A stretch of 64,000 bases of DNA, from the NCBI GenBank assembly GCA_905215335.1, contig CAJMPQ010000001.1, positions 124,001 to 188,000 on the forward strand, written 5' to 3'. Numbering within the stretch: position 1 is the stretch's first letter; every line of letters starts with the position of its first letter. Under the pieces are notes generated by a model. The model ran no database searches and was not told the DNA's origin. It was given only the letters and a program-made list of their open reading frames with translations. The DNA comes from an uncultured bacterium (lineage in GTDB: Bacteria > Cyanobacteriota > Vampirovibrionia > Gastranaerophilales > Gastranaerophilaceae). Below are positions 62,951 through 64,000 of the stretch, piece by piece. The position numbers were made by a program, and so were the translations under genes.

Positions 62951-64000
62951 ATGAGAATATTTAATATAAATATATTTAATCCTAATTTTAAAGGACAAAG
63001 ACAAGATAGAAAATCAGTTGCTCAATTAAAACAAGAAAATGCTTATGATTTGAATGTTCCAAATCAAAGAAAAATTAATGAAGCCATAAATAGATTGGCT
63101 ACAGTTCCAGGTGAAGATAATGCTAAGTTTTTAATGGATGTAGCAGAGAACTTACAATATGGTACTAATATAGATTTAGAAGGGAAAAAATCTTATAATG
63201 ACTGGCAAACTAAATTACGTAACGCAACTGAAAACTCATTAGCACTATCTGATAAATCTGTTCAAGAAAAATTAAGTGAAAACTTCAATACTACATTCTC
63301 AACACAAAAACCTCTAACAAATACAGAAAAGGAAATTCTTGCTCAACGCAAGTCATTACTCGAAAAAGTAAATCCTGAAGATCTTGAAAATATCAAAAAC
63401 CCAAATATCAAAAATCTTAAAAGAAACTTAGATTATTTAATTGTTTCATCAGAAGTTCCAACATCTCAAAAACTATATATTCTTAAACGATTAAACTATT
63501 TTATGAGTCCGGAATATAAAATAAATGAACAATTAAAAGATAAAAAAACTCAAGCTTTAGCAGAAATGGTTAATGACTTAGTAGTTAATACACCAGAATC
63601 AAAAATCCCAAACATTAAAGCTATTAACCAAAGAGGGCATGGTATTTGTGCAGCTATTTCTATTTGTAGAAAAGCTTTAGCATATGAAGATAAACCAAAT
63701 TATGTTGATATGATTTTATCTGAACTTGATAATAGTAATGAACTTCAAGTTTATGATATTTCAAAATTAGGTTCACATACAAAAATTCCTATTGACAAAA
63801 TATATATAGATTTTGATTACGCACTATCTAAAGGATATAGAATTGTAGATACATCAGCAATGTATTGGATGAATGTTGCAGATACTGCAGGCCCTAAAAA
63901 TAATCCTATAGGTTCATATAGTCCTTTTGACAAAAGCAATTTCGATACATTCAATGATGCTCATATAATTAAAGATATTAGTAATGAATTAGTAAATCAA
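62951..64000 (+). CDS. F-x-G/A-tagged protein with papain-like Gln-Cys motif (3' truncated)
   Basis: 350 codons are open to the right edge and the end is missing. GGGG lies 7 bases before the ATG at 62951. Tag NFKG at 12-15. The middle is helical and charged. At 226-233 it reads NQRGHGIC (Gln227, Cys233), close to the oxyanion-Gln/nucleophile-Cys NQxxxGxC of papain-fold peptidases. The catalytic His and Asn would fall outside the window or are not visible. The cysteine-peptidase reading is therefore tentative. Confidence 0.55.
   Translation, partial: MRIFNINIFNPNFKGQRQDRKSVAQLKQENAYDLNVPNQRKINEAINRLATVPGEDNAKFLMDVAENLQYGTNIDLEGKKSYNDWQTKLRNATENSLALSDKSVQEKLSENFNTTFSTQKPLTNTEKEILAQRKSLLEKVNPEDLENIKNPNIKNLKRNLDYLIVSSEVPTSQKLYILKRLNYFMSPEYKINEQLKDKKTQALAEMVNDLVVNTPESKIPNIKAINQRGHGICAAISICRKALAYEDKPNYVDMILSELDNSNELQVYDISKLGSHTKIPIDKIYIDFDYALSKGYRIVDTSAMYWMNVADTAGPKNNPIGSYSPFDKSNFDTFNDAHIIKDISNELVNQ

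Noticed and set aside
1..64000. CRISPR array, tRNA/rRNA genes, insertion sequences
   Set aside because: No regularly spaced repeats, cloverleaf-like intergenic sequence or transposase motif was found on reading.

Overview
The window is low-GC, gene-dense bacterial DNA with no tRNA, rRNA, CRISPR array, insertion sequence or prophage that I can recognise. A signal-peptide beta-barrel porin and a KdsB-like nucleotidyltransferase point to a cell with an outer membrane. A hybrid-cluster protein, a flavin reductase-rubredoxin fusion, a formate-channel homologue and a membrane-bound hydrogenase-like complex point to an anaerobe. Several otherwise unrelated proteins carry a short N-terminal F-x-G or F-x-A tag. 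From memory I associate that tag with the gut cyanobacterial sister lineage Gastranaerophilales (Melainabacteria/Vampirovibrionia). That placement is an inference; no marker gene in the window proves it.

Layout. 1-3400: end of a tRNA nucleotidyltransferase, an amino-acid-type ABC binding lipoprotein, aroK-aroB and an HxlR regulator. 3400-10300: SulP permease, sugar MFS porter, a LysM membrane protein, and a DtxR/MntR-type repressor whose own promoter contains a perfect 18-bp palindrome. 10300-19500: two tagged proteins, a UvrD-type helicase fused to a RecB/Cas4-type nuclease, rubredoxin-flavin reductase, a GNAT, an EamA permease, a DJ-1/PfpI protein and an HD hydrolase. 19575-26830: a six-gene Hyf-like complex whose large subunit lacks the nickel-binding cysteines, so it looks like an Ehr complex rather than a hydrogenase. 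27266-32277: formate/nitrite channel, porin, pgi, a tail-anchored DUF4145-like protein and a flavodoxin-fold reductase. 32280-41416: an eight-gene minus-strand operon for a surface glycan. It includes an unusual set (class II epimerase, HAD phosphatase, HMGL-type aldolase, KdsB-like cytidylyltransferase) that could make a CMP-activated keto-sugar.

41629-53449: a large tagged protein, MerR, a DXS-type enzyme, an Rrf2-hcp-cupin operon with a palindromic promoter, a four-gene run of tagged proteins including a kinase-like one, bcp and small membrane proteins. 53525-64000: HAD phosphatase, enolase, DAHP synthase, another tagged membrane protein, tyrA, proB-proA, a putative ADP-ribosyltransferase, a NifX-type protein, a TSCPD protein, and a tagged protein with a papain-like Gln...Cys motif that runs off the right edge.

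Themes. Core metabolism covers the shikimate/aromatic route (aroF, aroB, aroK, tyrA), glycolysis (pgi, eno) and proline synthesis. It sits among lineage-specific proteins that look like effectors: ADP-ribosyltransferase, kinase fold, papain-like, GNAT. The most interesting candidates for an undescribed system are the F-x-G/A-tagged effector-like proteins and the keto-sugar activation cassette. Many start codons were moved inward from the longest open frame because a Shine-Dalgarno sequence marks a downstream ATG, GTG or TTG.
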